64,000 bases of DNA from Paenarthrobacter aurescens (GCF_025421775.1 NZ_JAOEFX010000002.1:372001-436000); one strand, 5' to 3'. Positions 17,270-26,186 are shown, counted from the first letter of the stretch. Notes: a model not told the origin generated them from the letters alone. A program made the numbers and translations.

Positions 17270-18514
17270 TCACGCCACGGCAACCCGGCCGGCCACGTAC
17301 TCCGCGTCCAGCCCGACGCCACCGACTATTGCTGAGTAGTGCCTGGTCAGCCAAGGTAGGCCGACCACGTATATGCCGGGAATTTCAGTAACTCCTCTAT
17401 CGTGCCTCGGATAGCCCCATTGGTCAGTCAAGGGCATGTCGACCAGGCGGAAGTCGAGTTTGTATCCGCTGGCCCATATGACCGATGTGATGTTTGCATC
17501 TGCCAGGTTCAGTTGCGTCGGCCCTGAAGGCAGCCAGTTATCGGCAGGTACGGGTTCCTGCTCCGGCGCGTCAATTCCTGCCGCCGCGATATACGCATCA
17601 ATTGCTTTTCCCGAACGCTGCGCGAAGATCGATTCGACCGCTGCGAGGCGTTCGGGGAGGTCGTCGCTGAAGGTGATGGCGCCGTCGTCGATTGTCTCCA
17701 AGTGCCCGTGCAGGAGCATGCCGCGGCGGCCGAGTTCGCGGAGGTGAATGGCATGGCCGCCGTCGGTGCCCGAGAGCAGCGGGTTGGGGGCGAAGCGCGC
17801 GGCCGGGGAGGGGAGTGCCTTGGTGGTGAGGGCGTTGACGCCGTAGTCGGGGCCATGTTTGCCGGTTTCGAGCATCCAGTAGATGAGGTCCTGGCCGCGG
17901 TATCGGCGGGGTGCTTCGGGGACGATTGAGACGGAGAGGTGGACCTCGCGGCCAGCTGCGTGGAGTTCCTCGGCGATCTGGCCGCCCGATTGGCCGGTTC
18001 CGACGATGAGTACGGCACCCTCGGGCAGCTGCTCGGGATTGCGGTAGTCGTGGGTGTGGAGTTGCGTCACGCCGGCTGGGAGCTTCGTGGCCAGAGCGGG
18101 GATCTTGGGGACTTGGTAGGCGCCCGTTGCCAGGACGACGTTGCGTGCGCGCAGGTTCCCGAGCGATGTCTCAAGATGGAACCCGCCGCCCGGTGCCTTG
18201 GATAGACGAGTGACGTCGACGCCGGTGTGGACTGGAGCGGCGATCAGCTCGGCGTACTGCCTGAAGAGGTTCACGACTGCGTCGCCGGAGATGAACGCGT
18301 CCCGGTCGTCGCCGTCGTACGGCATCCCGGGGAGGTCCAGCGCAAGGTTCGGGGTGTTCATGTAGAAGCTGTCCCAGCGGTCCTGGAAGGCGCCGCCGAG
18401 TGAGTCGCGACGTTCCAGAATCTGATGCTCGACGCCGAATTGCGTGAGCCAGTAGCTCGTCGTGAGGCCGGCTTGGCCTGCGCCGATGATGACCGTGTCC
18501 GGGGTCGGTCCCAT
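17270..18514 (-). CDS. FAD-dependent mono-oxygenase / NAD(P)-binding oxidoreductase
   Basis: 414 residues from ATG. FAD-binding GxGxxG is GAGQAG (~12) and the NADPH-binding motif is GTGQSG (~172), the two-dinucleotide layout of flavin-containing and Baeyer-Villiger-like mono-oxygenases. ATGAYQ (~130) and the C-terminal SGYK fit the family. A fragment of a second copy is at 14391-14511. Substrate unknown; likely a soluble enzyme. Confidence 0.85.
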   Translation of the reverse strand: MGPTPDTVIIGAGQAGLTTSYWLTQFGVEHQILERRDSLGGAFQDRWDSFYMNTPNLALDLPGMPYDGDDRDAFISGDAVVNLFRQYAELIAAPVHTGVDVTRLSKAPGGGFHLETSLGNLRARNVVLATGAYQVPKIPALATKLPAGVTQLHTHDYRNPEQLPEGAVLIVGTGQSGGQIAEELHAAGREVHLSVSIVPEAPRRYRGQDLIYWMLETGKHGPDYGVNALTTKALPSPAARFAPNPLLSGTDGGHAIHLRELGRRGMLLHGHLETIDDGAITFSDDLPERLAAVESIFAQRSGKAIDAYIAAAGIDAPEQEPVPADNWLPSGPTQLNLADANITSVIWASGYKLDFRLVDMPLTDQWGYPRHDRGVTEIPGIYVVGLPWLTRHYSAIVGGVGLDAEYVAGRVAVA

Positions 18515-18687
18515 GGGGTGGAGTTTACGCTTCGGAGGCCTGTAAGGGGATGGACGAAGACGGATTTCTCATGGCTGAGCACCTGAAACGGCTGCCGCTG
18601 GATCGTCCCCGATGCGAGGTCGCAGGATGCCGCGTGTATCCAAAAGACATAGGCTTTCGGAACGTATCTAGGGGGGATGATTCGCAC

Positions 18688-18894
18688 ATGTCGACGACAA
18701 AATTGATTCGGCTTCTCGACATCACAACGTGGGTGGTGATTGCGGTTGGCCTTTTGCTGCTCGTCAGCGGCCTATTGGACAACTTCTGGGCGACGGCCTG
18801 CCTCATAGCGACCGCTGCTCCGTCAATTGCCAGTTGGGTGATTAAAGACAGGCTCAGTGGCGCGACCAACGGTGACGAGCCTCGGCAGCGGTAG
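18688..18894 (+). CDS. Tiny two-helix membrane protein, relative of 16268-16468
   Basis: 68 residues from ATG at 18688 with AGGGGGG eleven bases upstream. Two hydrophobic segments (~10-28 and ~34-50) and a polar tail. Related to the 16268 product. The upstream in-frame extension does not look coding. Confidence 0.6.
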   Translation: MSTTKLIRLLDITTWVVIAVGLLLLVSGLLDNFWATACLIATAAPSIASWVIKDRLSGATNGDEPRQR

Positions 18895-19091
18895 CGAGTT
18901 GTCTGCCCGGAGCCGTGGAATCTGCTGAGGTGGACTCCGCTGCCCGGTAAAAGGTGGGCACTGAAGGCCTGGTTTTGGGCCTGTGGGACACATCCAATGG
19001 ATAAATGTTTCCCAGCACTAGCTATCTGCGCAGAACTCTGTAGACTTGACGGTGTTGTTGTGTTTGGCATTTGGTAGTTCAGGCAGTCCCC

Positions 19092-19175
19092 ACGATCCTT
19101 CCGGATCGTGACCTTCTGAAGTAACGGTGGAGAACACCCCACACCGGAGACCCGAAAGTCGGGAGCATCTCCACC
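19092..19175 (+). promoter_or_regulatory. Structured 5' leader of the cold-shock gene
   Basis: Two structures precede the gene: an 8-bp perfect hairpin with TTCC loop (19092-19111), and an 8-bp stem (19127-19134 with 19168-19175) enclosing a smaller hairpin CCCGA-AAG-TCGGG (19151-19163). Long folded leaders regulate cold-shock genes in other bacteria by temperature-dependent refolding; that role is inferred here. The AAGGA ribosome-binding site at ~19182 is outside the stems. The rest of 18895-19091 shows nothing else. Confidence 0.55.
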
Positions 19176-19195
19176 TTCAGTAAGGACTGAAAAAA

Positions 19196-19399
19196 ATGGC
19201 TACAGGTACCGTAAAATGGTTCAACTCCGAAAAGGGCTTCGGCTTCATCTCTCCTGAAGATGGCAGCCAGGACGTTTTCGCTCACTACTCTGCGATCAAC
19301 TCCTCGGGCTACCGCTCCCTCGAAGAGAACCAGAAGGTTTCCTTCGACGTCGAGCAGGGCCCCAAGGGTCCCCAGGCAGTAAACATCCAGGCTATCTAG
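19196..19399 (+). CDS. cspA: Cold-shock protein (CspA family)
   Basis: 67 residues, the standard length. RNP1 (KGFGFI) and RNP2 (VFAHYSAI) are intact and the start [10 protein letters not shown] is canonical. It binds single-stranded RNA/DNA in the cytoplasm and acts as an RNA chaperone. It is monocistronic, with a strong terminator after it and a folded leader before it. Confidence 0.97.
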   Translation: MATGTVKWFNSEKGFGFISPEDGSQDVFAHYSAINSSGYRSLEENQKVSFDVEQGPKGPQAVNIQAI

Positions 19400-19415
19400 T
19401 CTTCGGATAACAAAG

Positions 19416-19450
19416 AAGCAGGGCCGGTCATTGACCGGCCCTGCTTTTGT
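19416..19450 (+). terminator. Intrinsic terminator of the cold-shock gene
   Basis: A ~15-bp stem (19416-19430 with 19432-19446) followed by TTTTGTTT. It also lies downstream of the convergent ABC permease gene. Confidence 0.92.
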
Positions 19451-19472
19451 TTGCCCTCCCATCGGCGCTGGG

Positions 19473-20414
19473 CTAGACGAACTTCGACATCCGCGACCAG
19501 ACGGCCGTCGAGACGAGCGCCACCAATACCAAGGCCACCATGGACAGCAAGACCCCGAGTTCGGTCCACACTGGAAATGGCGGACGTGGGTTAAATCCGC
19601 CCCAGTAGCTGAAGATGCCTTCCGCCGCGGCTGTAAGGATGTTACGGGGATCGTAGGGGCCGGCTAACGGCAGCAGCAGGAGCAACGCCCCCGCAGCCAA
19701 GCAAGGTATCAGCATGGTCCTGGCAACGAGCCCAACAAATAGCCCCACGAGGCCAAACAGGACGGCCACAGCGGAAGCGAATGCAATTTGGGCAACGGGG
19801 TTGCCTGCCCCAATGTCGTCCACGGCATAGACAAAGTTGTGGCTGTCGTTCTCCAGAAACAGTGACCTCAGGACCGGCGCCGCTCCCAAGCTCAGCCCGG
19901 CGGCGAGCACAACCGCCGCCACCGCAACCAACACGATTGTTGTCACCTTCGCGGCAACGTACTGTGCAGCGCCTTGAGCGACAATTCGATCCTTCAGGAT
20001 CCGACGGCGGACATCGCCTACTGCTGTTGCGCATCCGTAGATGAAGAAGAGCAGGGGGATGACCAGGAAGGTGACCATCTCCAGCCCAGTGCCGATGGCA
20101 TTAGTGCCCTCCAGGGCGCGGCTCGCGAAAAAGGCGGCCTCGTAGTCAAAACGGAGGGGGTTGTCGATGATCCGTTGACCGCCTTGGATGACCACGTTGT
20201 TGGGCTGTTCCATGGCCGCGGCCAAAGAGATGCCGTTGGCCAGTGCGTGCGACTCTGTGGTTTGAAGCCGCGTCAGGGCTGAGCTGACATTGCTGATGCT
20301 CCCAGTAAAGGGGATTACCAGCGACGCCAGCAGACCGCCGATGGGGAGGAGCAGTGCTTTGCTCCAGAACTGATATCGCAGTTCTGTTCTCAGGGAACGC
20401 AGATACTTGCTCAT
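19473..20414 (-). CDS. ABC transporter membrane subunit
   Basis: 313 residues from ATG at 20414. Six or so hydrophobic segments: one near residue 25, then a long extracytoplasmic loop (~45-110), then a cluster from ~113 to the end. This matches small ABC-2-like permeases. Its start overlaps the end of the ATPase gene by four bases (ATGA), so the two are co-translated. Export is likely, since no binding protein is present. Confidence 0.75.
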   Translation of the reverse strand: MSKYLRSLRTELRYQFWSKALLLPIGGLLASLVIPFTGSISNVSSALTRLQTTESHALANGISLAAAMEQPNNVVIQGGQRIIDNPLRFDYEAAFFASRALEGTNAIGTGLEMVTFLVIPLLFFIYGCATAVGDVRRRILKDRIVAQGAAQYVAAKVTTIVLVAVAAVVLAAGLSLGAAPVLRSLFLENDSHNFVYAVDDIGAGNPVAQIAFASAVAVLFGLVGLFVGLVARTMLIPCLAAGALLLLLPLAGPYDPRNILTAAAEGIFSYWGGFNPRPPFPVWTELGVLLSMVALVLVALVSTAVWSRMSKFV

Positions 20415-21034
20415 CGAAGTGACACCATGGCTTCCCTGTCTGGACGGACTTTTCCCCTCCGGATGGTGAATGTCGTAGAGGCAATGTCCTGATAGGACGC
20501 GGCGTCATGATCAGAAACGATGACGCACTTGCTGGCCTCAATCGACTCCAACACGAGGCGCAGCGCACGCCTCCCGTGATCATCCAGGCCGGAGCCTGGC
20601 TCGTCGAGCAGGATGCATGGCCGGCCACTTGCGAACGCCGCCGCCAGCTTGAGCTTCTTTCGCTGCCCCAGGGAGTATGAGGATGACCTCCGACTCAGCA
20701 GTTCCCGGGTGAGAAATGTCCGGATGATGGGATGGGCGGTGACCAGGCGAGGTGGGATATCCAGGAGGGCGCTGAGATTCTGCAGTCCAGTCAGGCGCTC
20801 ATGGACGGCCGAGTCGTCGAAGGCTGTAGATACGTAGTCTCGAAGGTCGCTTTTGTACCAGCTGGCCTCACCCTTGAACCTGACCAGTCCTGCGAGGCAC
20901 TTGAGCAGGGTGGTCTTGCCGCTTCCGTTCTCACCACGGATGAGGTGTAACCCCGTTGAAGGAATGGTGAGGTTGCCGTTATTGATGACCCTGTTGAGGC
21001 CGTAGCTCTTGGATAGGTTCGTGATGCGCAGCAT
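20411..21034 (-). CDS. ABC transporter ATP-binding protein
   Basis: 207 residues from ATG with GAGG upstream. Walker A GENGSGKT (~34), signature YSLGQRKKL (~118, a variant of LSGGQ), Walker B CILLDEP (~140) and H-loop SDHD (~174) are all present. The short length matches exporters of peptides or drugs. It pairs with the membrane subunit downstream and lies divergent from the LuxR regulator. Confidence 0.9.
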   Translation of the reverse strand: MLRITNLSKSYGLNRVINNGNLTIPSTGLHLIRGENGSGKTTLLKCLAGLVRFKGEASWYKSDLRDYVSTAFDDSAVHERLTGLQNLSALLDIPPRLVTAHPIIRTFLTRELLSRRSSSYSLGQRKKLKLAAAFASGRPCILLDEPGSGLDDHGRRALRLVLESIEASKCVIVSDHDAASYQDIASTTFTIRRGKVRPDREAMVSLR

Positions 21035-21357
21035 TGATCCTCATTTGTCCCCCCCCCACAATGAAAATGCCCGAGAATCACCGTTCGCGCTGATGGCTCC
21101 GGTGATTGAGCAACACTCTCGACCTGGGAGCAGCCCCTTGTCAAATGCGTTGGTGGCAACGGCCCCTTTCGAACACAAGCGCTCAGAGCGCCGGAGTCGA
21201 AGATGTGTACTAGAGACCAAAATATGACTCGAATACATATCCACATAGCGAATTACACCCGTGTAACTCTCGCTCGGACCTCCGTAGCGTGGAAGGTAAT
21301 CCACCTGCAGAGCTGAGGGAGCTTCCCATGGATCACCTGATTTCCGACCAGCCCCAC

Positions 21358-21471
21358 CACCTAGACGGTCCCCGCCAGCACCTAGTTTTGCCCAAATCAC
21401 CACCTAGATGGCCCCAAATCGGCCTGTGCAAGGCCGTTTTGCCACCTAGTCCCGATTTCTCGATCTAGCCT
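21358..21471 (+). promoter_or_regulatory. Phased CACCTAG array and promoter of the LuxR-family gene
   Basis: Identical heptamers CACCTAG start at 21358, 21379, 21401 and 21443, i.e. spacings of 21, 22 and 42 bases, two helical turns or a multiple. The last copy sits where a -35 would be, 16 bases before a -10-like TAGCCT (21466-21471). The coding GTG begins five bases after the -10, so the transcript may be leaderless. The layout suits an activator binding in tandem, as MalT does. The rest of 21035-21476 has no sure gene; a 9-C run lies at 21049-21057. Confidence 0.6.
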
Positions 21472-21476
21472 GCAAA

Positions 21477-24080
21477 GTGAGCCGCATGTCGGGCGTCCAC
21501 GGAAACAGAAGGTCAGGTCGAGTGTTCGATTCAGAAGTTCAGCGAATCCTTGACTTCGTTGCACGAGGAATCGGCGTACGCCTTGTGGGGGCCCCAGGGA
21601 GCGGCAAATCCACCGTGGTCCGCAACGTCGTTGCCAACCTGCAAAAAACTGGCGTCACAGTTCACTTCATGAGCGGGATGGGCACCCACCGCGACATCCC
21701 GTACTCAACCATCATGGGGCTTGGGTTGGAGATGAGGCCCGGTCACCGGGGTGTCTTTGACATCGCTGACGTGCTTTCAAGCGAACTGGCCAAGGTGGGG
21801 AAACATCTGCTGGTGGTCGATGACCTTCACTTCGTGGATAACGAATCGTTGGCAGTCCTGGAGACAGTAAGACGGAGATCGGACTGCCCCATGCTGGCAA
21901 CGGCACCTGAAACCTGGGCGTTCTCGAGAGGTCAACTGGCCGTGCTCAACAACGGTCGCGAGGCACATCTCCAGCTGGATCCACTCCACTACGAGCAAGT
22001 TCATGCGCTGATCGCCCAAGTGCTGGGTGCACCCGCCGATGCAGAAACAACAGCCAGAGTCCTCACCAAGTCCGGAGGAAATCCGCGGCTGGTAGTGAGG
22101 ATCGCCGAGACCGCGTCGCTCAGCAACCTCGTGACCATGCAAGGCAAACAGTGGCGCATGACCACAAGCACGCTGTGGAACGAGCATCTGCGAGGCACGC
22201 TGGAGGCTCTTCTGGCTGAACTTGCGCCTGAGGAATTCAACGCACTGCACATCATGGCGATACTAGGGACTGCACGGATCGATGTCCTGCAAAAGGTAAT
22301 CCAACCCGGCGTCCTTGAGAGCCTGGAGGGTCGGGGCTTCCTGTCCGTCCGGAACGATCACCACAACGGCGCGATCGGTGCCATCAGCCCGCCGGTCATA
22401 GCTGACTACTTCCGCGGACAGAAGATGCTCCGCGACAGGCACCTTCTCAGAAGCAAGATCGCCGGAGTCCTTGACGCCGCGCCGCCAACGGGAGGGGATA
22501 CGTCCGCTACAACTGACGCCCTCTCCAGGGTGTTGTCCATGCTGCGTCTTGAGAAGGGAGATGACGACGCCGTCACCGCCCGTCATTTCCACGATCACAA
22601 CGCCGCGCGTGAACGGGTTCGATTCGAGCGATGGGAATCGAACAAGTCAGCGGCCAACGCTGCGGCGCTCCTTCGGATCTATTGGGGCGCCCCAGTGGAC
22701 GTTCAACGCGCCACCCGCGTCTGTGCGGAAACCATGACGTCCGACGCCGACCCCGCCGACCTGCTCTTCGTCACCATCACGAAGGCCATGCTCGCGATCC
22801 ACAGAGGACAAGGGCCCGGAGCCGCCGTCGAAATCCTGCAAAAGTACGCAGCTGACCACCCGCAGCACGCGGAGGAAGCCGGGCATGCCATCCTCTTCCT
22901 CAGTGCGTCCCACGGTCGGGTGCCATCGCCGTCGAACCCGAGCCCGGTGGTCCCCGAAGAGCAGTCGTCTGGAATGGGGAAATTGGTGCGAGGGCTGATT
23001 GAGCTGTACCGCTTCCGGCCGGCGGCCGCCCTCGAAGCAACTGATGGCGGAGACGAAGACGACACCTTCCAGCACCTCCGCCCGTTCATCCGCGGTTACG
23101 CACTGTTTGCGGAGGGGCGGATAGAGGAGTCACTGGTCTTCGCCCTGAAGTGGCGAACAGACGCACTGAAGAACCTTGACCAATTCGGTGTGGTCACCAG
23201 CAGCTACATCGCCGCCCACGGACTGCTCTACAGGGGTCACTTCGAAGAGGCTGAATACCTGATGAGCAGCGTCTTTGCGATGGGCCGGCCGGGTTTCGTG
23301 GTTGATTCCCTCTACGATGCACTGTTGCGGCTCGCAGGGCTTCGCCATGCGGCCACAGCCATTTCGCCGGCTTTGTCCATAGCGGCACAGGCGCGGACGG
23401 AAGTGCCCGACGTCGGCCCGTTGCCTGGGATTGGCAAGGGTGCGAACCATCTCATCACCAATGACAGTGTTCAGCCGTCAACGTTCGACCGCAAGGCCAC
23501 CAAACTCATCAGACGGCAGCTGAAAAGCGGGTACGTCCTCGAAGCCATGATGACGGCACTCCTGTGCACGTGCCTCTGTCCTGGCCGTCCTGTCCTGGAC
23601 ATACTGCAGAGGATCCTGCGGGAAAGCGGGGTCACGGTTCACGACCAACTTATTGGTATTGCCAACGCGGTGGTGGAAGCTGACCACAAGTTGTTGGGCC
23701 TGCTCCTCAAGCATTACGAGGCCGATCCAGACACCTACCAAGTCGGGATGCTGCTCAGGGGAGCACTCAAACGCCATGTGATCGAGGGCAATGCGGCAGC
23801 GGCTGATGCAGTGGCCCAAGCATCGTCAATGTTCGCCGTCAGGTTTCCCTCGGCCAACGAGCAACTTTCCTTCAACACGTTCAAGATGACTCCGCTGACT
23901 GAACGGGAGATAGAAGTCGCTGCGCTGGCAGGTCACCGCTCCAACATCGAGATCGCAGAACATTTAGGTATCAGTGCCAGAACCGTGGAGAACCACATCT
24001 CGAACGCGCTCAGGAAGACGGGTGCCACATCCCGTAATGGTCTCTTCATGCTCGTAGGGAATTCACTTCCACCACGCTGA
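21477..24080 (+). CDS. Large LuxR-family (LAL/MalT-type) transcriptional regulator
   Basis: 867 residues from a GTG at 21477; ATG at 21486 is an alternative. An N-terminal STAND-type ATPase has Walker A GAPGSGKST (~37) and Walker B HLLVVDDLHFVD (~109). A long helical middle follows, and a C-terminal LuxR helix-turn-helix begins LTEREIEVAALAGH (~805) with ISARTVENHISNAL. Such proteins are ATP-dependent activators. The upstream phased array suggests self-regulation. Neighbours are a divergent ABC exporter and a downstream permease; their link to it is inference. Confidence 0.9.
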   Translation: MSRMSGVHGNRRSGRVFDSEVQRILDFVARGIGVRLVGAPGSGKSTVVRNVVANLQKTGVTVHFMSGMGTHRDIPYSTIMGLGLEMRPGHRGVFDIADVLSSELAKVGKHLLVVDDLHFVDNESLAVLETVRRRSDCPMLATAPETWAFSRGQLAVLNNGREAHLQLDPLHYEQVHALIAQVLGAPADAETTARVLTKSGGNPRLVVRIAETASLSNLVTMQGKQWRMTTSTLWNEHLRGTLEALLAELAPEEFNALHIMAILGTARIDVLQKVIQPGVLESLEGRGFLSVRNDHHNGAIGAISPPVIADYFRGQKMLRDRHLLRSKIAGVLDAAPPTGGDTSATTDALSRVLSMLRLEKGDDDAVTARHFHDHNAARERVRFERWESNKSAANAAALLRIYWGAPVDVQRATRVCAETMTSDADPADLLFVTITKAMLAIHRGQGPGAAVEILQKYAADHPQHAEEAGHAILFLSASHGRVPSPSNPSPVVPEEQSSGMGKLVRGLIELYRFRPAAALEATDGGDEDDTFQHLRPFIRGYALFAEGRIEESLVFALKWRTDALKNLDQFGVVTSSYIAAHGLLYRGHFEEAEYLMSSVFAMGRPGFVVDSLYDALLRLAGLRHAATAISPALSIAAQARTEVPDVGPLPGIGKGANHLITNDSVQPSTFDRKATKLIRRQLKSGYVLEAMMTALLCTCLCPGRPVLDILQRILRESGVTVHDQLIGIANAVVEADHKLLGLLLKHYEADPDTYQVGMLLRGALKRHVIEGNAAAADAVAQASSMFAVRFPSANEQLSFNTFKMTPLTEREIEVAALAGHRSNIEIAEHLGISARTVENHISNALRKTGATSRNGLFMLVGNSLPPR

Positions 24081-24160
24081 CCGGGGATAGGCTGACATCA
24101 ATTCCTGACGCCGGTCTCAGGGGTCATCTCCGTGCCCGGCACCCAGCATGAAGGGTATCC

Positions 24161-25420
24161 GTGAGCAATTCCCCGGCCTTGGCCCGCCGATTAGGCACGT
24201 TCGACGCTTCCCTGATTGGGCTCGGATCAATGATCGGCGCAGGAGTGTTTGCGGCCTTCACGCCAGCCGCTGCAGCCGCAGGTTCGGGGCTGTTGGTAGG
24301 ACTCGTGGTGGCCGCCTTCGTGGCATTCTGCAACGCCACGTCATCAGCACAACTCGCAGCCGCGTACCCAACCTCCGGCGGTACGTATATATATGGTCGC
24401 GAACGGCTCGGACCATGGTCCGGGTTCCTGGCCGGATGGGGATTCGTGATTGGCAAGACTGCCAGCGCGGCAGCCATGGCCATGACGTTCGCTGCCTATG
24501 CCGCACCGCAAGGTTGGGAGCGCCCGGTGGCGATTGCCGCCGTCGTGGTTTTGACCGCCGTGAACTATCACGGCGTGACCCGGACAGCCGGCCTTACCCG
24601 GGTCCTCGTCATTGGGGTCCTGGCGGCGCTGGCGATTGCCGTTGCAGCGGTGTGGGGTGGTTCCGGCCCCGACTTCGGGAACATTGTGGGGGAGGGGCTG
24701 CTGGCTCACGGCTGGTACGGCATCCTGCAGTCATCGGGGCTGCTGTTCTTTGCGTTCGCCGGGTACGCAAGGATCGCGACCATGGGCGAGGAGGTCCGCG
24801 AGCCCAAGCGCACCATTCCCAGAGCGATCAGCATCGCCTTGGGGATCACGATCGTCATCTACGCCGTCATCGCAGTCACGCTGCTCGCGGCACTCGGTCC
24901 TGAGGGCGTGGCGGCTACGCCTACGCCGCTTGCCGATGCTGTGAGCGCCGGATCTCTGGCATGGGCTGCGCCAGTGGTCCGTGTGGGTGCTGCGGTTGCC
25001 TCGCTCGGTGCGCTGCTGGCGCTGATTGCCGGGCTCGGGAGGACGAGCCTGGCGATGGCCCGGGAGCACGACCTGCCGCACTGGTTTGCAGCGGTGCATC
25101 CGAAGTACAAAGTGCCGCATCGAGCCGAGATGACGCTCGCCGTGGTCATTTGCCTGATTATCGCCGTGGCAGATCTTCGCGGCGCGATCGGGTTCTCATC
25201 GTTCGGCGTGCTGCTCTATTACTTGGTGGCCAACATCGCCGCCTACACCCAGCCGGCGCAGGACCGACGTTACCCAAAGGCCCTGCAGGTGACGGGTGCG
25301 CTCGCATGTGTGGTTCTGGTGGCCACGCTGCCGCCGGTTTCTGTCGGGCTGGGATTGCTGATGTTCGTTGTGGGCGTCGGCTTCCGACTACTGCGTTTGC
25401 GGCGACGTTCGGAAAGCTGA
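24161..25420 (+). CDS. APC-family amino acid permease
   Basis: 419 residues from GTG at 24161. About twelve hydrophobic segments. FDASLIGLGSMIGAGVF at the start is the conserved first helix of cationic-amino-acid-type APC permeases, and PTSGGTYIYGRERLGPWSGFLAGWG is typical. It follows the LuxR gene by 80 bases on the same strand, but a hairpin is not seen between them, so they may be co-transcribed. Substrate unknown. Confidence 0.87.
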   Translation: MSNSPALARRLGTFDASLIGLGSMIGAGVFAAFTPAAAAAGSGLLVGLVVAAFVAFCNATSSAQLAAAYPTSGGTYIYGRERLGPWSGFLAGWGFVIGKTASAAAMAMTFAAYAAPQGWERPVAIAAVVVLTAVNYHGVTRTAGLTRVLVIGVLAALAIAVAAVWGGSGPDFGNIVGEGLLAHGWYGILQSSGLLFFAFAGYARIATMGEEVREPKRTIPRAISIALGITIVIYAVIAVTLLAALGPEGVAATPTPLADAVSAGSLAWAAPVVRVGAAVASLGALLALIAGLGRTSLAMAREHDLPHWFAAVHPKYKVPHRAEMTLAVVICLIIAVADLRGAIGFSSFGVLLYYLVANIAAYTQPAQDRRYPKALQVTGALACVVLVATLPPVSVGLGLLMFVVGVGFRLLRLRRRSES

Positions 25421-25433
25421 CGTTTCCGGCTGG

Positions 25434-25542
25434 GCGCGACCCCACCGGGGGGTAGACAGGTGGGGCCGCGCCGTAGTGCCTCCTACGCCTGGAACGGGTG
25501 GGGCTCCCGCCGGACACCGGGACTCCCGTTCCGGAGGCACAT
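25434..25542 (-). ncRNA. Candidate small RNA or leaderless microprotein transcript driven by the second array
   Basis: On the minus strand, just after the -10 at 25552-25547, a strong hairpin pairs 25533-25540 with 25476-25483 and 25525-25532 with 25491-25498 (16 bp with a 7-base bulge). A second hairpin pairs 25434-25446 with 25459-25471 (12 bp, one mismatch) and could terminate. A 19-codon frame begins at ATG 25542 and ends at 25483, four bases after the -10, like the LuxR gene's leaderless start. Either product is possible. No other gene lies in 25421-25655. Confidence 0.45.
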
Positions 25543-25546
25543 AAGG

Positions 25547-25662
25547 AGACTATGGCCCGTTTTTGGTCTCTAGGTGTTCAAAGGCAGCAACTAGGTGGTC
25601 TCGGACGCCGAAATAGGGGGCGGAACCGGCGAAGTTGAGTGGTGACGGGGAGCGCCTAGGTG
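25547..25662 (-). promoter_or_regulatory. Second phased CACCTAG array with promoter
   Basis: Read on the minus strand, CACCTAG occurs at plus-strand positions 25656-25662, 25591-25597 and 25570-25576, with degenerate copies at 25613-25619 (5 of 7 match) and about 25635. Spacings are 21, 22, 22 and 21. The copy nearest the promoter is 17 bases before TAGTCT (25552-25547). Orientation, phasing and distance to the -10 all match the array before the LuxR gene. The distal copy covers the stop codon of the gene at 25656. Confidence 0.55.
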
Positions 25663-26069
25663 TTGGCCCGCCGTCGAGCGTTCCTGCGTTCCACCGACTC
25701 CATGTACGTGACGATGCTGGCGATGGTCAGAGTCACCGAACAAACCACTGCCAACAAAGTGGAGGTCTCCTGGAACGGGACAACCACCAGCGGGCTGAGC
25801 ATCATGGCATTCCCGAACCCCGACGCGGCGAAGACACCCGCCTTCAGAAGCAGGCATTTGAGAGGGTCGCTGATCAGCATGGCGACCGGGGCTACAACCC
25901 CTAGAGCCATCGTAAGAACGACGGCGGTTGTCCTGAGATCCGCAAAGTCCTGCGCGTTCAAACCTTCGGGCGGTGGTGCGGTCCCCAGCAAGGTGGCTGA
26001 CACCGCCGAACAAACGGCCACGATGCAGGTGATGATCCGAAGGGCGGCTGGATAGAAGTGCGTGATCAC
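25656..26069 (-). CDS. Small membrane protein of unknown function
   Basis: 137 residues from a GTG at 26069 with AAGGA upstream. Four hydrophobic segments (~8-28, ~47-65, ~70-88, ~98-120) and a basic C-terminal tail. No family recognised. Its stop codon overlaps the distal heptamer of the second array. Confidence 0.6.
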   Translation of the reverse strand: MITHFYPAALRIITCIVAVCSAVSATLLGTAPPPEGLNAQDFADLRTTAVVLTMALGVVAPVAMLISDPLKCLLLKAGVFAASGFGNAMMLSPLVVVPFQETSTLLAVVCSVTLTIASIVTYMESVERRNARRRANT

Positions 26070-26186
26070 TGGCAGGTCCTTGTCCTAGATGGTTACCCTC
26101 CGTGGAAGTAGTGAGCCGAACGACCGACACGTGACGCGGTGCCCCAGTCTTGAGAGGCTACCGGCGTCGTGTGCCACGATGGTCTG

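Noticed and set aside
21209..21221. 13-base match with the region next to the second array
   Set aside because: Matches of this length are expected by chance in 64 kb and the promoter spacing does not fit.
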